Notes: generated by a model not told the origin, from the sequence alone. 64,000 bases of DNA from Ichthyophthirius multifiliis (GCF_000220395.1 NW_004086019.1:19695-83694), one strand, 5' to 3'. Shown: positions 10,644 to 23,289, numbered from the stretch's first letter. Numbers and translations are program-made.

Positions 10644-11975
10644 TCAATTATAAATACATAAAAAAGACTCGAAATTATTAACATTTTATTCAAATATACC
10701 TAAATGTTGATCTTTTAATATATCCGAGTCTTTTTATAAGTATATTGGGTATATATTTCTTATAAAAAAAATGAAATAAGTATAAAAATTAACCAGTATA
10801 TTAGTTAATAAAATATTTTTTTTATATATTTATACACATATAGGATTTTTTTGTAAAATAATTATATAGAAAAAAAAAAATTAAAGGAGCTTTTTTCAGA
10901 AAAAAATTAAGTTCTTGGAAAAAAAAAAAAAAACCTTTTAATATAATAGTAGATATTAAATATCTTATTTTTAGTTTTAAAATAGCTATAGTCGCTATTT
11001 TTTAGAGTGAATTATTTTAATTTATGGGACTGCTATGTCTTATTGAGATTAGTTGCGAAATTATTTTATTGATTGGAAGCTTATTTCGGATACTTTAAGC
11101 AAAAAATCGAGTATTTTTTGGTTAAATTTGGCTATATTTACTTTAAAGAAAATATATAAAGTTTATTTTTTTGCTTTATTTCTATTATAATCTTATTAAT
11201 AATAGGGCGAAAAATAAAATTGATGGTTAGAGTTTTTTTGAATATAATGGATTTGAATTATATATATAATTTTAAGGTTTTTTTACCTAAATAATAATTT
11301 CGGTGTTTTTTTTTTTTTTTTAAAAAAAAAAAAACTAGTATAAAAAATATTATTCTTTATTAAAAAAATATCGGACTTTATGTTCATAATACTATTATAT
11401 TTTTAGGATTTTTTCATATATGTTGCATTTTGATTCATATATTTAGTCTTTTTTTCTTATATTTATTTATTATATTTTAAGGGCTTTTTTTTTATAAGAT
11501 ATTCTTATATATATTTATTATAGATTTAATCTTTTTTAATCTATGTTAAATATTTTTTCATTTATATTATTATTATAGTATTAGTGTTATTATTTTTTTT
11601 GATTTTTATAATATTTTGTACTTTTTTTTACTTTTTTTTTATTTATTTTATTTAAATACGTTAGTTAATATAATAAAAAAGAAACCAGTTTTTGTGAAAT
11701 TTTGGACTATTTTATCCGATTTTTTTAAATTTTTTATATATAATATTTTCATCTTTCTTTATTTAAAAAAAAATTGTTTTGGTTATTTCTCTTATAGGCT
11801 TTTTTAAGATTAAAAAGAGGTAGAATTTCCATGATTTTAAAGGTATTTAGTATAGTGATTATTGTATTTTAGAGTAAAGGACTTGAACAATAGTTATGAA
11901 AGTCAAATTTTTATTTAAATATGGTTTTGAAATAATATTATGTATTTTATTATTTAATATTTTTTTTATAAGCAT
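10644..11975 (-). CDS. Orphan protein, 443 aa, intronless
   Basis: A single frame of 444 codons runs from ATG 11973-11975 to TGA 10644-10646 with no in-frame TGA. Its length is a clean multiple of three across many homopolymers. The protein starts MLIKKILNNKIHNIISKPYL. Its middle is Lys/Gln/Asn-rich (KSKKKYKILQKSKKNNN). It holds short ordered-looking parts such as IAKFNQKILDFLLKVSEIS and ends near DSDILKDQHLGIFEQNVNNF. No domain was recognised. The basic, Tyr/Phe-containing N-terminus could be a mitochondrial presequence, but this is weak. It may be one of the many ciliate-specific basic proteins. Confidence 0.5.
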
Positions 11976-12232
11976 GTTTTTTATTTAAAATTTAATTGAT
12001 TTTTTTTTTAAAAAAATAATATTATATATATATATATGATATTTTTAATCAAAATAAATATTTATTTAAAAATAAAGGGAAAAAAAAAAAAAAAATTAAA
12101 TAAAATGAAAAATAGAAATTTTATTTTTTTTATTTTATTTTTTTTTTAAAAAAAAACTTAACAAAAAAAATAATTAAAAAAGATAAAAAATATATAGTTA
12201 TTATATAAAAATATTTATATATAAATAAAAAA

Positions 12233-12767
12233 ATGACTTACGGAAAAATCATATTTAACAATATAAAAGAATATACTCCGTCTTGGATTAAAACTATTCC
12301 TTATTCATAAACAGTTAAACCAACTTTTAGTAAAAAATATAAAAAATAGTTTATAAAATAATATTATATATAGCCAGGCTTCCTTAAAGAGTAGGAATAA
12401 TGAATGCAGATCCTAAAGTTAAAAGAATGTGGAGATTTTTACAACAAAATGTATAATATTATCCTTGGTTATGGCAAATGTTCTTATTAGGAAGTAAATA
12501 TATTTAATAAATAAATAAATAAATAATTTTTAGTTTCATTTACATGGTTCCATATTGTTTATGATCCTTGGTTGTAATTATATAAAGCAAATAATGCTAA
12601 TGTAAAATATATATATTTATATATATATATATATAATTATATATATTTATTTAATCATATATGTATATATATATTTGTATATATTTTAGAGAACCTATGA
12701 TTACGCTTTCAAGAAAGAAAAAGCTTATTAAAAAAAAAAATAAGCTGAAGAAGAAGGCGAATAATGA
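12233..12767 (+). CDS. Small single-pass membrane protein, about 114 aa
   Basis: Three introns (12330-12373, 12494-12533 and 12602-12689) join four exons into one frame from ATG 12233 to TGA 12765-12767. The protein starts MTYGKIIFNNIKEYTPSWIK. It has an aromatic helix-like part (MWRFLQQNVQYYPWLWQMF) leading into a hydrophobic stretch (LLGISFTWFHIVYDPWL), and ends in a charged tail rich in Lys, Gln and Glu. The size, aromatic membrane segment and charged tail resemble lineage-specific subunits of ciliate respiratory complexes, but I do not recognise a family. That role is inference only. Confidence 0.7.
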
Positions 12768-12858
12768 AAAAAATAGAAAAAATTATTTTTTTATATTCCA
12801 AATAATATTAAGAAAATAAAAATAAAAAAATAAAATTAATTTAAAATATTTATTTTTT

Positions 12859-15737
12859 TCATTTATCAATCTCAAATTTTCTTATATTACCCCCAAATCC
12901 GCATAAATATACATTTTTTTTATATTTAGTCAAATATCCACATTCATTAAAATCCCAAACTTAAAAATTACTTAAATTACCATTAAAATCCTTCCAATTT
13001 TCATCCATAAAAAAACTTAAAAATACATTTCCGAACTTATCTATGCCTAAAATTTTATCTTTTCCCCAAAAAACAGCCTAAAACAGAAACCTTTGTTTTT
13101 TTTCACACATCTCAAGCTAAATATTTAACTGAAATTTTCTTTTTTCTAATTATTTACACTCATATTTATACAAAAGTACACTATTTACACTATCCCCTAT
13201 CAATAAAATTTCATTTTTAACCTCTATACACATTACTCTGTTACTCAATATAATTTTTTCTAAAAAAAAAGACCTAAAACTGCCTTTATACTAATATTTA
13301 AAACACTAAACACCTTCCAAATCGGCGAGAAAAATAATCTAATTTTCCTTACAAAAAGCCACATCTATATATTTTCCTTAAAAACACTCTTAAATGACAA
13401 AATAAGGTTATTTTTTTTTAATTTTGATGAAAAAAGTGCCTTAATTTTCTGTAAAAAAGACCAAGATTTCTGTATTTTTGGTATTTTTGATTAATTTGCA
13501 ATTAATAATTTAAATTTGCAATTTTTTATTTTAAATTTAGAATGGAAAAAAGCCTTAAAAAGTGAAAATTTGACCAAAATTTGAAATTAAGATTAATTTT
13601 TGGATTTTTTTAGAAAAAAAAATCTTTAATAAAAACTCGGAATTTTTTTCTAAAAATTCTTCAAAAATATCCAATTTTTATTAAATTCCAACTTTATTCT
13701 AAGCCTAAAATTTCAAGTCAAAAATTCTACCATTTTTTTCAATTAAATATAAATTATTATTGCATTTTTCGATTATTTTATATATATTTTATGAAGAAAA
13801 ACCCCTTAATTTATATTTTTTATTGTTCTAATATATATATATGAGGTCTCTAGAATGTATTATTAAATAATTACTACCTTTTTATATCTAAAAAGGGCAT
13901 TTTTAGTTTAAAAAAAGCCTAAATTATTCATTTTTTTCATCTACTTATAATAAATAGCCATTTCTGTTTACTACAATAAGTTTTTTTTCGTCCCAAAAAA
14001 GATCATGGACACAACCGAAATCTTAAAAATTAAATTCTTGAACTTTTTCGTATATATTTAGGTCTTTTTGCACCAAAAAAATGTTATAAATTTCTACTTT
14101 TTAATTGAAAAATCCGATAATGATTTTGGGTTGATTTTCTGGTAAAAAAATAGAGGATATTTAGTCTTAAAAAGTAATTTTATTTAATAAAAATTCATAT
14201 TTTTTCACACAAAAAAAACTAATTTAATTATTTTTTTACCAAAAAATGATTTTTTCTTATAATTAAAAAAAAAATGCTTTAAAAATTCCTAAATTTTATA
14301 TATTTTTTTAAAAAATAACTCTCTTATCTTAAATACATTAAATTTTATTTTCATATATTATCCATATTTCTTTATTATTATTATTTTTAAATATTCCTTT
14401 GTATATATAATTATCATTATATATATTATTTTCTTTATAAATATCTCTATTTCCTATGTTTTTTTCTTAAAATTATGGATTTTTTCCTATATTTTTTTCC
14501 TCAATTTTCCCTTCATTTTTTCCTAATGTTTCTATTAAAAATTCTTCATTTTCATTAAAAATATCATTTTTTTTATCAAAAAAATATATTTAATTTAAAC
14601 ATAAAAAACAAAATCTATTTTCTTCCCAAAAAAAAACATCCTTAAAGTCTTTAATTTCGTTTTTTTATACAAATTCCACATTTTAAACTTCTAAACCTTC
14701 TTCGAAAACTCTTAAAAATTTCTAATTTTTCAAAACCGAAAAAATTCTTTCACTTTCAAAATCAAAACACGAAAAAGTTATTTCCCAAAAAATCTCAAAA
14801 AGACCTTATTTACCCTAAACACATACTCCTTAATTCTCGAAAACCACCAAATCCCCATTATAATCTTCCTAAACATCCAAAACTTCCCCTATACTCACTT
14901 TTTCTTCCAAAAAACCATCCTAATCTACATATAATACTTTTTCTTTTTCACAAATAATACTTTTTTTCCCTTTCAAATTCCTCAAAGACCTCCCTAAGCA
15001 CCCTTCAGGTAATGTAAAAACTTTTTAATTATAAAATAGTCTAAAATTAGTTAATAAAAAGTAATTTTTTTCATCTAAAAATTCAAAATCTACCCCTAAT
15101 TCATTTTATAAACTCTCTATTCTTAAAAAAAGACTAAAATCTTATTATTCAAAAGAAAACTCCAAAATACCCAAAAAGCCTTCTTTTTATCCAAAAATAA
15201 CTTTAAAAGGTTTTTTTTAACACTAAAAAAATTTCCAAACTAAAAAAATACCCTCAAAATCTAATTCTTTTTCTCCCAAAAAATGAAATTGTCCATTTTT
15301 ATATATAAAATTTACATATTTTTAATAATAAGAAGTTAAAATAAATTAAAATTCATTATTTTTTCCAATTTTATATAAAACAATATTTTTTCCTATATTT
15401 TTTAAAGGAAAATTCTAATTAATATTATTATATTATAAATATGAGATTATTGATATAATATTTAATTAATTAAATTCATATTCAACTAAAAATAAATTCT
15501 ATTAATCACTGCCTATTAAAATGTAGACTTTTTCGTATATATTTATTAATATAGAGCATATTATTTACTCACATAGGTCCATTTATGATTTTAAATAGAA
15601 GTTTTCTTTTGTTTTTTGGATGTAATAAATGTTAGAGAATGATATACAAATGTATTCGGTAGTTTTTTAAGAAGTTTTATGTTATAATTAGTGTATTTAT
15701 GTGAAATAATTTGAGTTTAATATTTTTTTTGTGGATA
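12859..15737 (-). CDS. Diverged CPSF_A / DDB1 / SF3b130-type beta-propeller protein
   Basis: This family of three-propeller proteins includes DDB1, SF3B3/RSE1 and CPSF160. Two regions point to it. Near the N-terminus, TEYICISFSNIYYIQ, then KVYILIGSDQQNLFLVEY, matches the SF3B3/DDB1 pattern of a GSDSG-like strand ending in LEY. Near the C-terminus, NEILLIGDSVNSVLLYKY followed by KDKILGIDKFGNVFLSFF matches the VGD..RSVLL and GADKFGN signatures. Between them are many strand-like segments (DQDGFLEEKVSIGEVLDV, NGDLVVFENQGVCVQG). The predicted length of about 900 aa is well below the usual 1,100-1,400. The protein ends only about 60 residues after KFGN, so the C-terminal helical region is missing. 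The frame changes near 13,500-13,800, so an intron there is unresolved. The start lies at or above 15,737; an internal ATG is at 15,580-15,582. Confidence 0.6.
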
Positions 15738-16413
15738 TCATTTATTATTTGATATTTAATCTTTTTTACATATATTAATTTAAATAATTTTTTTTTTTTA
15801 AAAATATTGTTTTTGGTTTTATATTTTTTTTATAAAAAAAAAAAATTTAATAAGGATGTTGAGGTTTTTAATTTTTAAAGCCCATTTAGGTGCCTTTATA
15901 ATTTATTCATAGACTAGTTTTTAAAAGTGAATAAATATTACATATATAATTCATTTTATATTGATAAAAATAAAATAAAATATTAAATTTTAAATAATAA
16001 AAAAATAAAATATATACTGTTAGAACACTTCTCTAAATAGATATGTATATTAATATATATATATATATATATATATAAATATATATCTTTTTATATAAAT
16101 TAAATAATATCATTTATAAATAACATATAACTAATTTTAATATTATATTTTTAATTTATATAATTACGCCAGATTATTTTGAAAAATAGTATTATTTCTA
16201 CAAAAAACAACTAAATATTTATTACTCTATATTTTACTTATATATAAACTATATATTTTTATTTTTTCTTTGTTTTTTTTTAAATAAAAAAAATTATAAA
16301 GACTATACAATATTATAAAACGACTTTCTTAAAATTCCTAAAAACAAATATGTTTTAAAAACATTTAAATTCAGTTTTAAAATAAATAAATTCATTTATA
16401 TTTTTTGTTATAT
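15738..16413. other. A+T-rich gap
   Basis: Part of the first exon of the neighbouring CPSF_A-type gene may lie at 15,740-15,960 on the minus strand. The rest is A+T with an AT run at 16052-16075. Nothing else was identified. Confidence 0.4.
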
Positions 16414-16683
16414 ATGATGAAAAATAAAAAAACCAACTTAATTTATATTTAATCTGAGAAAGTTTCTCTAAATAAAAGGGGCCTTTTTCAAATCGAATCA
16501 TTTAATATGAAAAATCTACCTAGTATGGGATTTAAACATATTTATATTCTTCTATTGAATAAACAATTTATCAAAACGATAGTCAGATCTTTTCCCCTAC
16601 CTTTTCCCCCCATCAAATATAATATAAAAAATAATGATCTTTATAAATATTCATAATAAAAAATAATTATATAACTTATTTGA
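16414..16683 (+). CDS. Possible small ORF, 89 aa
   Basis: ATG at 16414 opens a frame to TGA 16681-16683. It contains unusually mixed residues for this DNA, for example SEKVSLNKRGLFQIESFN and IVRSFPLPFPPIKYN. The opposite strand is also partly open here, so the strand is not certain. No family was recognised and the ORF may be a fragment or exon. Confidence 0.28.
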
Positions 16684-16997
16684 AAAAATATAGCAATTAT
16701 TAAATTTATTTTCATTTTGATTATTAAAAAATAAATAATAAATGATACATCTTAATTTCATAACTAATATATTTCAAATATTATATATTTTAGTAAAAAA
16801 AAAAGTTGAATTATAATACAAAAATTTTCTTATATATTAAAATACCTTAAAATTTTTTTTCAAAAATGATATTATTATTTATTTTAACCAATTGAATTTT
16901 ATCCATCAATTCAAAATAACAAAAAACTAAATAATCCTTTTTCTAATTAGTACTAAGTTAAATTAATTATTATCTATTGATTAGTTTATCTTAAATA

Positions 16998-17471
16998 ATG
17001 ACTTGTATAATTGAATTGGGAAACGAATAAATAGACTCAAAGTAATTTAGTTTTTTTCTATAACATATACTTTTAAATTATAATAAAGTCCTTTTTTCTG
17101 AAACATTTCAATAAATTATTTTTTAATAGCTAATTAAGGTATATTTTAAATTAGTATCTTATAGGAATTCTTCTATATATTAGAATTAATTATAACATTC
17201 TTTATTAGATAGCATATTAATTACTATTTTAATTTAAAAACAAATGATTATTATAGATAAATAGATATCATATGAATAGTTTTTAACTTAAACATGTTTT
17301 CCATTTCAAAATAAATAAAAAAGGAACAGGAAAAGAAGTAATCTCCCTTAATAAAATTTAAATTAATTTCTTTCTAATTTTAATATAAGCGATTCTCTAA
17401 ATAAAAAAAGTCTTAAAATAAGATTATTCTTAACATTTTATTTAAAAGTGTCATATATATTAAGTTATTGA
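16998..17471 (+). CDS. Orphan protein, 157 aa, intronless
   Basis: ATG 16998-17000 begins MTCIIELGNEQIDSKQFSFF and the frame is open to TGA 17469-17471. Hydrophobic and polar residues alternate in a helix-like way (LLNYNKVLFSETFQQIIFQQ, LLDSILITILIQKQMIIIDK). A basic Arg/Lys/Asn patch (NKQKRNRKRSN) follows, then a hydrophobic C-terminus (LRLFLTFYLKVSYILSY-like). Residue balance is much better than in the shadow frames. No family was recognised. The gene is on the same strand as, and 185 bp upstream of, the next Gln-rich gene. Confidence 0.5.
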
Positions 17472-17655
17472 AAAATAGATGAAATGGAGATTGAAAAATC
17501 TTTAACTTTTAAAAAAAAATTCCGATGAAAAAAAAAAGAAAAAGAAAAAGGAAAGCACATATATTGGTTTATATTTTATTTTAAAGTAAATATATAAAAT
17601 AGTTTAAGTATACATAAATTTAAAAAAATAAGGAACTAATTATGTTTTTGGAAAA

Positions 17656-19099
17656 ATGAATGAAAACAATTATATTTTTATAAAAAATAAAGAATATAAT
17701 AACATAGAAGAAGAAAAAATAATAGAATAAAAATAATTATTTAAGTATATAGAAAGTACTTTAATTAATAATACTACACTAAGAACTCTAATAAATGATA
17801 AAAAATATAAAAAAAAGTCAGTCTTTAAATAAAAATTGCCGAAATAGAATATTAATTGGAAAAATTAAAAAATAAAACCATTTATTTTATTAATAAAAAA
17901 ATAAAGAATAAAAATAGAAATTTAAAAAAAAGAATTTTAAGGAAAATTTTTCAAGATTGGGGAGAAGAAAAAATCAATAAAGTTAATCGAAAATAATCAT
18001 AACTAATGAATGAATTTTATCATAATATAAAAGAAAATTTTATTAATATGGATAATAGTAATAAAAATAGATTACTTAAATATATTATAATGTTAAAATA
18101 ATAGAATATAAATAAAAAAGAAACATAAATAATAAAGAAATAAGTAAAATAAATCAATAACATAATATAAATAATATCAATAACATAGAAAAATATAGAA
18201 ATAGTATTAAGAATATTTAATAAAAAGATTCATAAAAGAAAGTAATAATAATACACAAAATAATCTAGAAATCATTATAAATATATAATAGTATATATAA
18301 AAAAAGACAGTATATATAATACTTAAAATAATATAAATGAAATATTAATATTTCAATTATTTATTTATTATAAAGAAAATTCTATATAATTTTTATAAAA
18401 AGAACAAAATATAAAAATAATTAGAAAAATACAAAAAATATAAATAAAAGCCTAAAAAATATAGAAAATATATAAATAAAGTAATATTTAAAAAATAATT
18501 AAATTAAGATAATATATAAAATAATACTAAAAAAAAAAAAAAAATGAAAATAATATAAAAAAATACTTAAAGTAAATCCAAAAAATATAAAAGATAATTC
18601 TTAAAAAAAAACTGAAATCAATTTAAAAATTAGAAGTGGATCAATTAAAAAACAGAAACAATTTAATATATAAAAAAGCTAAAAATATATATAAGAAATC
18701 GTATAAAAATACTCTATAAAAACTCCAAAAACAAACTGAAATTAATTAAAATAAGTCAAATAAAAAAATACAAGAAACAAATAAAATAAAACAAATATTA
18801 GATTAATCAAAATCAAAAAAATAAGATAATGTTTTTTCTTTAAATAAAGATTATATATAAATCAAGAGAGTAAATAAAAACAAAAAGTGAATATAAATAA
18901 ATATAAAATATATATAAATATACGATTAAAATGAATATATAAAAAAAACATTATTTTGAACAAGTATAGAACCTTTAATGAAGTATCACTTATAGATTTT
19001 AATCTATTAAATTAGAGTTATTAATCTTATTTAGCTAATATAAATACTTAAAATAACTTCTAAGATTATTAGAACTCTTTAATTTTTCCTTTTTAGTGA
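17656..19099 (+). CDS. Gln/Asn/Lys-rich coiled-coil hypothetical protein
   Basis: ATG at 17656 starts MNENNYIFIKNKEYNNIEEE. A central part reads as a helical segment (ILRKIFQDWGEEKINKVN, then QLMNEFYHNIKENFINMD) followed by a low-complexity Asn/Gln/Lys stretch. A GT..AG intron at 18887-18969 (83 nt) joins a final exon with ordinary composition (TFNEVSLIDFNLL, YLANINTQNNFQDYQN) ending at TGA 19097-19099. Frame changes near 17,820 and 18,340 are not resolved, so further introns are likely. No family was recognised. Confidence 0.45.
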
Positions 19100-19368
19100 T
19101 AAAAAAGGTTCTATTAGGCTTAAAAAGTCTAAAAAAGCGACCTTATTATTTTGAATAAAAATTTATAATAAAGAAAGAAATAATAAAAGAAGATTTTAGA
19201 GAAAATAAATAAATGAGAAAAAACATTAAAAATATATAATTTTCGAGATTTTTTTTTAAAAGAAAAATTAAAAAAATAAATATAAAATTAACAACAAAAT
19301 ATGATTTCGGTTTTTTAAATTGTGGATTTATTTTTTTCTATATATGTATATATATATATTTGTTTTTT

Positions 19369-19974
19369 TCAAATCAATATATTAATATTTTAATTATTTT
19401 AAGATTGATTTTTTAATTATTCTTTTATAAATTATTTATTTACCAATTTTTTATTTTAAGGAGTTATTATCAAATTCCTCTTAAAAGTAAGTGAAAAATG
19501 TCTTTTTATTTCTTTTAATTTGTCCTCATCATCTTTTTCGCCTAATATAGCTTCCATATTAAGTTCTTTTTATTAGGGAATACTAATATCCAATAATTCA
19601 ATACTTGAAAGTGTATCATTTTAAATGCTTTCTGCAATTATGTTGCTTATATTAATATCCAATATATCATTTTATGGAAAATTTTAGTCCTTTTTTTATT
19701 TCTATACATATTGTATATGTTAAAAAGTTTTTCTGGATGTAATTTTGGTTGGTTATTTTAAAGAAACTTAATCTGTATTGTTTTTTTGTTATTCTAGAGT
19801 TTATTAAATATTGAGTTTTCTGATTCTAAAATTTGAGGAGATTTTATATTAATTTTAAAAAAGGAATTTTTTTTATGGTGAAAAATAATACTCTTATAAA
19901 GTTTTATTAGAAGTATTTTAATTAGACTGTGTATTTTAGGAAATTTTTTATTGAAATTCGCAATAATTTTACAT
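19369..19974 (-). CDS. Orphan protein, 201 aa, intronless
   Basis: One open frame of 202 codons runs from ATG 19972-19974 to TGA 19369-19371. The N-terminal half is Gln/Asn/Ser/Thr-rich and basic (MQNYCEFQQKISQNTQ, SLKQPTKITSRKTFQHI). The C-terminal half has a short hydrophobic/acidic helix (NDTLSSIELLDISIPQQ) and a charged helix (MEAILGEKDDEDKLKEIKRH) followed by FSLTFKRNLIITP. No domain was recognised. The charged helix may be a coiled coil or binding motif. Confidence 0.6.
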
Positions 19975-20817
19975 AAAAAGAAACTTTAATTAATATTATT
20001 ATATAGTCGATATATATATTTCTAATATATTTTGTATATAAATTCTAATATTAACATTTTAAAATAAAAAACTATAATTTGACAAAATTATATATTTTAT
20101 TTTATAAAAATTTTATAATAGTATAAAAACTATAATATGTTATTAATTAAATATAAAAATATAAATATATATAAAATATATTTATAATATAAAAAATATA
20201 TTTTATATATAAATATATAAATATATATTATTTATTTATATTTTTTCTTAATATTAATATTATAATTATTATATTTTTTCATATACTAAATATTATTATT
20301 TATTTGTTTTTTATTATTATAAAAATTCAAATTTTTTTAACTAATTGAATATATTATTAAGATTAATTTTATTTTTTTAATGATATTTATAATATTAAGT
20401 TTCTATTTTCTTTCATTTTTATATATTTAAAATTAAATATATTTATAACTTATTAATATTATTTTATAAAATAATTTATTTAATATTCGACATCAAAATA
20501 TATATTTATAATTTAAAAAATATGTTATCAATTTATAAAATAAATTAAATATAAAAAAAAAAATTAAAAAAATATTTATATATTAAAAAATTTTAATATA
20601 TATTTTTATTTAAAAAAAAAATGTATATAATGTATTAAAACTATAATCTATTTTATAAAAATTAATATTAAATAAATTTTATAAAAATAAAATTGAGTAT
20701 ATATATATATATTATTTTTGATTCTTTAAAATTAATAATAATATAAAAAAAAAAATTATATTAATTAAAATTCATATAAATATTATTATGTATATTTATA
20801 TTTATTTTATTTATATT
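19975..20817. other. A+T-only gap, 0.84 kb
   Basis: Between 19,975 and 20,817 almost no G or C occurs, apart from a few bases near 20,008 and 20,490. There is no coding signal in either strand. This probably serves as the promoter of the 19,974 gene plus the 3' flank of the WD40-like gene. Confidence 0.55.
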
Positions 20818-21639
20818 TCATTTATTACTAAATATAATACATATTTTATTTTATTTACATAAAAACTTAGCCTTTTGATTAGTTTTTCCTAAATCCTATA
20901 CTTAAACATATTTTTTTTAATTTATTCTCCATTCTACTAACAATCCACTATCACATATAGAAAACAATTAATTTTAATTAATTTTATGAATACAAAATAT
21001 ACTACCAACATGAATATTTTTTTCAAATTAATTTATAATTTCCTCATTTGTTTCTAAATTAAAAATATATACATTTTAAAAAGTACCTAATAAATAAATA
21101 TTTTTTTAAAATTTTGTTATTTCTTTTATTTATCCGAAATTATTTTTCAAATCTATTTTTTAGAATTAATTTTCTTAATTATATAATAATAATTAATTTT
21201 TTAACCCAAAAAATATCCTTTTTGATTCTGTTATTTTAAAGGTATTTATTTTAATATTTTTTTATACATTTATTTATATTTAATTGAATATATCCATACA
21301 TATTAATCCATTTTAATTAATTTTTATTAATATATTTTTAAATAAAACAAACTCTTAAAAAAAATCACTTTACTTTATTATTTTTATCCTTTTTAATTGT
21401 TTATTATATAAATATATTTCCATTTAAAGAACTACCATTAATAAACCTTTATTTACATAAAAATTTAATATTTTTTATTTTTCTTTTATTTTATAATGCT
21501 TCTTTTTAATATTATTTATTGAATAAAATTCTAAAACATTACTATTTTTAAAAAGCACAATATAATATTTATCTAAATATAATAAACATTATTAAACTTA
21601 AATATTTTCTATTAATTAAATTTTATTAATTTAAATCAT
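20818..21639 (-). CDS. WD40-like beta-propeller protein, 273 aa, intronless
   Basis: The frame runs from ATG 21637-21639 to TGA 20818-20820 without a break (274 codons). It shows repeated strand patterns of a propeller: LDKYYIVLFKNSNVLEFYSI, FYVNKGLLMVVLQMEIYLYN, RIFFGLKNQLLLYNQENQ, FQKNIYLGTFQNVYIFNLET and HVGSIFCIHKINQNQLFSIC followed by SGLLVEWRI. The last unit best fits WD40 (His start, SxCDxG, VxxW). There are only four or five recognisable blades, so it may be a partial propeller that pairs with a partner, or a worn WD40 protein. The specific family is unknown. Confidence 0.6.
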
Positions 21640-21974
21640 TTATATTTTTAAAAAAATTATATATTAATATATATCTTTTTTTAAAAAAAATATTTATTAA
21701 TAAACTAGGGATATAATAAGTATATATAAATTCATCCTTAAAAAAAATATTTATAATATTTATGAAAAACTAATAAAATAAATATTTATATTAAATCAAA
21801 TTTATTTATATTTAATTACACATATAAATAAAATTATTAAATTTTCAATATATAAAAAATATATTTTCTTTTTTCTTTTTAAATAAAATTTACAAATATT
21901 TTTTTTATTAATATATAATTATTTTCTTTCCTTTACTAATTAATTTTATGTATATTTTATAAATAAAAACACAC
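21640..21974. other. Short A+T-only gap
   Basis: This 335-bp stretch separates the starts and ends of two same-strand genes. No signal was recognised. Confidence 0.5.
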
Positions 21975-22688
21975 TCAAATATGATTTTATTTATAATTAT
22001 CATTACTTTTATTATCTTTATTATCCTGTTTTTTGAAAATACTTTAAACATTTTTTATTTATCGTTAAGATTTTGGTTAAATCTATTTAGAAATATCTAT
22101 AGAACTAATTAAATTATTTAAATCAATAAATTAGTTAACTCTTGGTATTCCAAACAATAAAATATTATTATTACTAGTTTTAAAAATATCGTCTATATTT
22201 TGCATACAATTATCTGCAATTTATATTTCTTTCTTTTTTTCAAAACAAGACAAATGTTCATTTTTATAATTATAAGTTTATTTAATAAAGTTTATTTTTT
22301 CCAAATTGATTTTGTTTTATTTCAAATTTTCTCTTTTTGAATTTCCAAAATAAAAATCTGAATCTTTATTTTAGAAATATTTATAACTATAAAGTTTTAG
22401 TTTGCGAAAAATAAAATTACTTTTTGTTTTAAGAAAGCTCTTATCATATGTATATTAATTATCATCATAATTTTTATTTGTTTTTTACTTTTCTTAATTG
22501 ATTTCATTTTAAATATTTAAAATCTTTTTTCGTTCATGTTAATAAAAATAATCAATAAAATCTATTGGTTACGTTTTTTCTTATATAAAACATAAGGCTT
22601 TATCAAATAAATCTTTATTCGTTTTTAGTAATAAAAAATAATTAATAAATTTAATTATCAAAAATAATTATATTTTACTTTCTTCCAT
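21975..22688 (-). CDS. Orphan protein, 237 aa, intronless
   Basis: The open frame runs from ATG 22686-22688 to TGA 21975-21977. The N-terminus is helical and hydrophobic (LFLIIKFINYFLLLKTNKD) and is followed by DLFDKALCFIQEKTQPIDFI. The middle is Lys/Asn/Tyr-rich (SFLKTKSNFIFRKLKLYSY). A more ordered C-terminal part reads IADNCMQNIDDIF, then NILLFGIPRVNQFIDL. The tail is Asp/Asn/Lys-rich. No family was recognised. It shares size, intronless structure and strand with its two neighbours but not visible sequence. Confidence 0.6.
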
Positions 22689-23289
22689 TTTTAAAATATA
22701 TTTTATTAAAAAAATGAATGTAGTGTTAGTTTTTTATGAATGAAAAAAAAAATATTATTAAAATTTAATCTATATAATAATTTTTTTATAATATTAATTA
22801 ATACAATAAAAATAAGTTTTTAAAAATAAAACTTTTTTGATTTAAAAATTATTAGTATAAAAATAATTAGTAAAATGAAACTCTATAAAAAATATAAAAA
22901 TATGTGTAATTGTATATATATTTAGATAAATAGATATATAAATAAATTCATATACATATAATCATATTTAAATATATATATATATATATATTTATAAATA
23001 ATTATTTATATATAAATTTTTTATTCAATTATCTTTAATATATATTAAATTTTATTATATTTATATATATATTTTTTATATATTATAGTTAAATGTAATT
23101 TTTAAAATATTTATAAATACTTAAAATTACTATTTTTATATATATTAAATAAATAAAACTGATTCAATATAATATCATTGATTCTTTTGTTTTTTTATTA
23201 CTATTTTTTTTTAGTAAATATTTTTTTTTATTGAATAAAAATTTCAATAGGTTTTATTTTATAATTTAAAAACACACATAACATAAAAA
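22689..23289. other. A+T-only intergenic region between divergent genes
   Basis: The flanking genes point away from each other, so this 0.6 kb probably holds both promoters. An AT run is at about 22971-22990. No GC-containing motif stands out. Confidence 0.5.

Noticed and set aside
10658-10737. Inverted repeat AAAAAGACTCG ... CGAGTCTTTTT with a 53-nt loop
   Set aside because: It lies inside the 3' end of the open 443-aa frame, which stays free of TGA across both arms. It is probably chance or weak mRNA structure rather than a separate element.
16440-17480. Shared short phrases (TTCTCTAAATAAA, TTAACATTTTATT) suggesting a dispersed repeat
   Set aside because: Matches are under 15 bp in very A+T-rich DNA and fall in open coding frames, so chance is enough.
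18967-19113. Nested inverted repeats resembling a hairpin transposon (TAGAACC...GGTTCTA)
   Set aside because: The arms are imperfect and most of the stretch reads as an exon with ordinary composition ending at TGA 19097-19099. No target-site duplication was visible.
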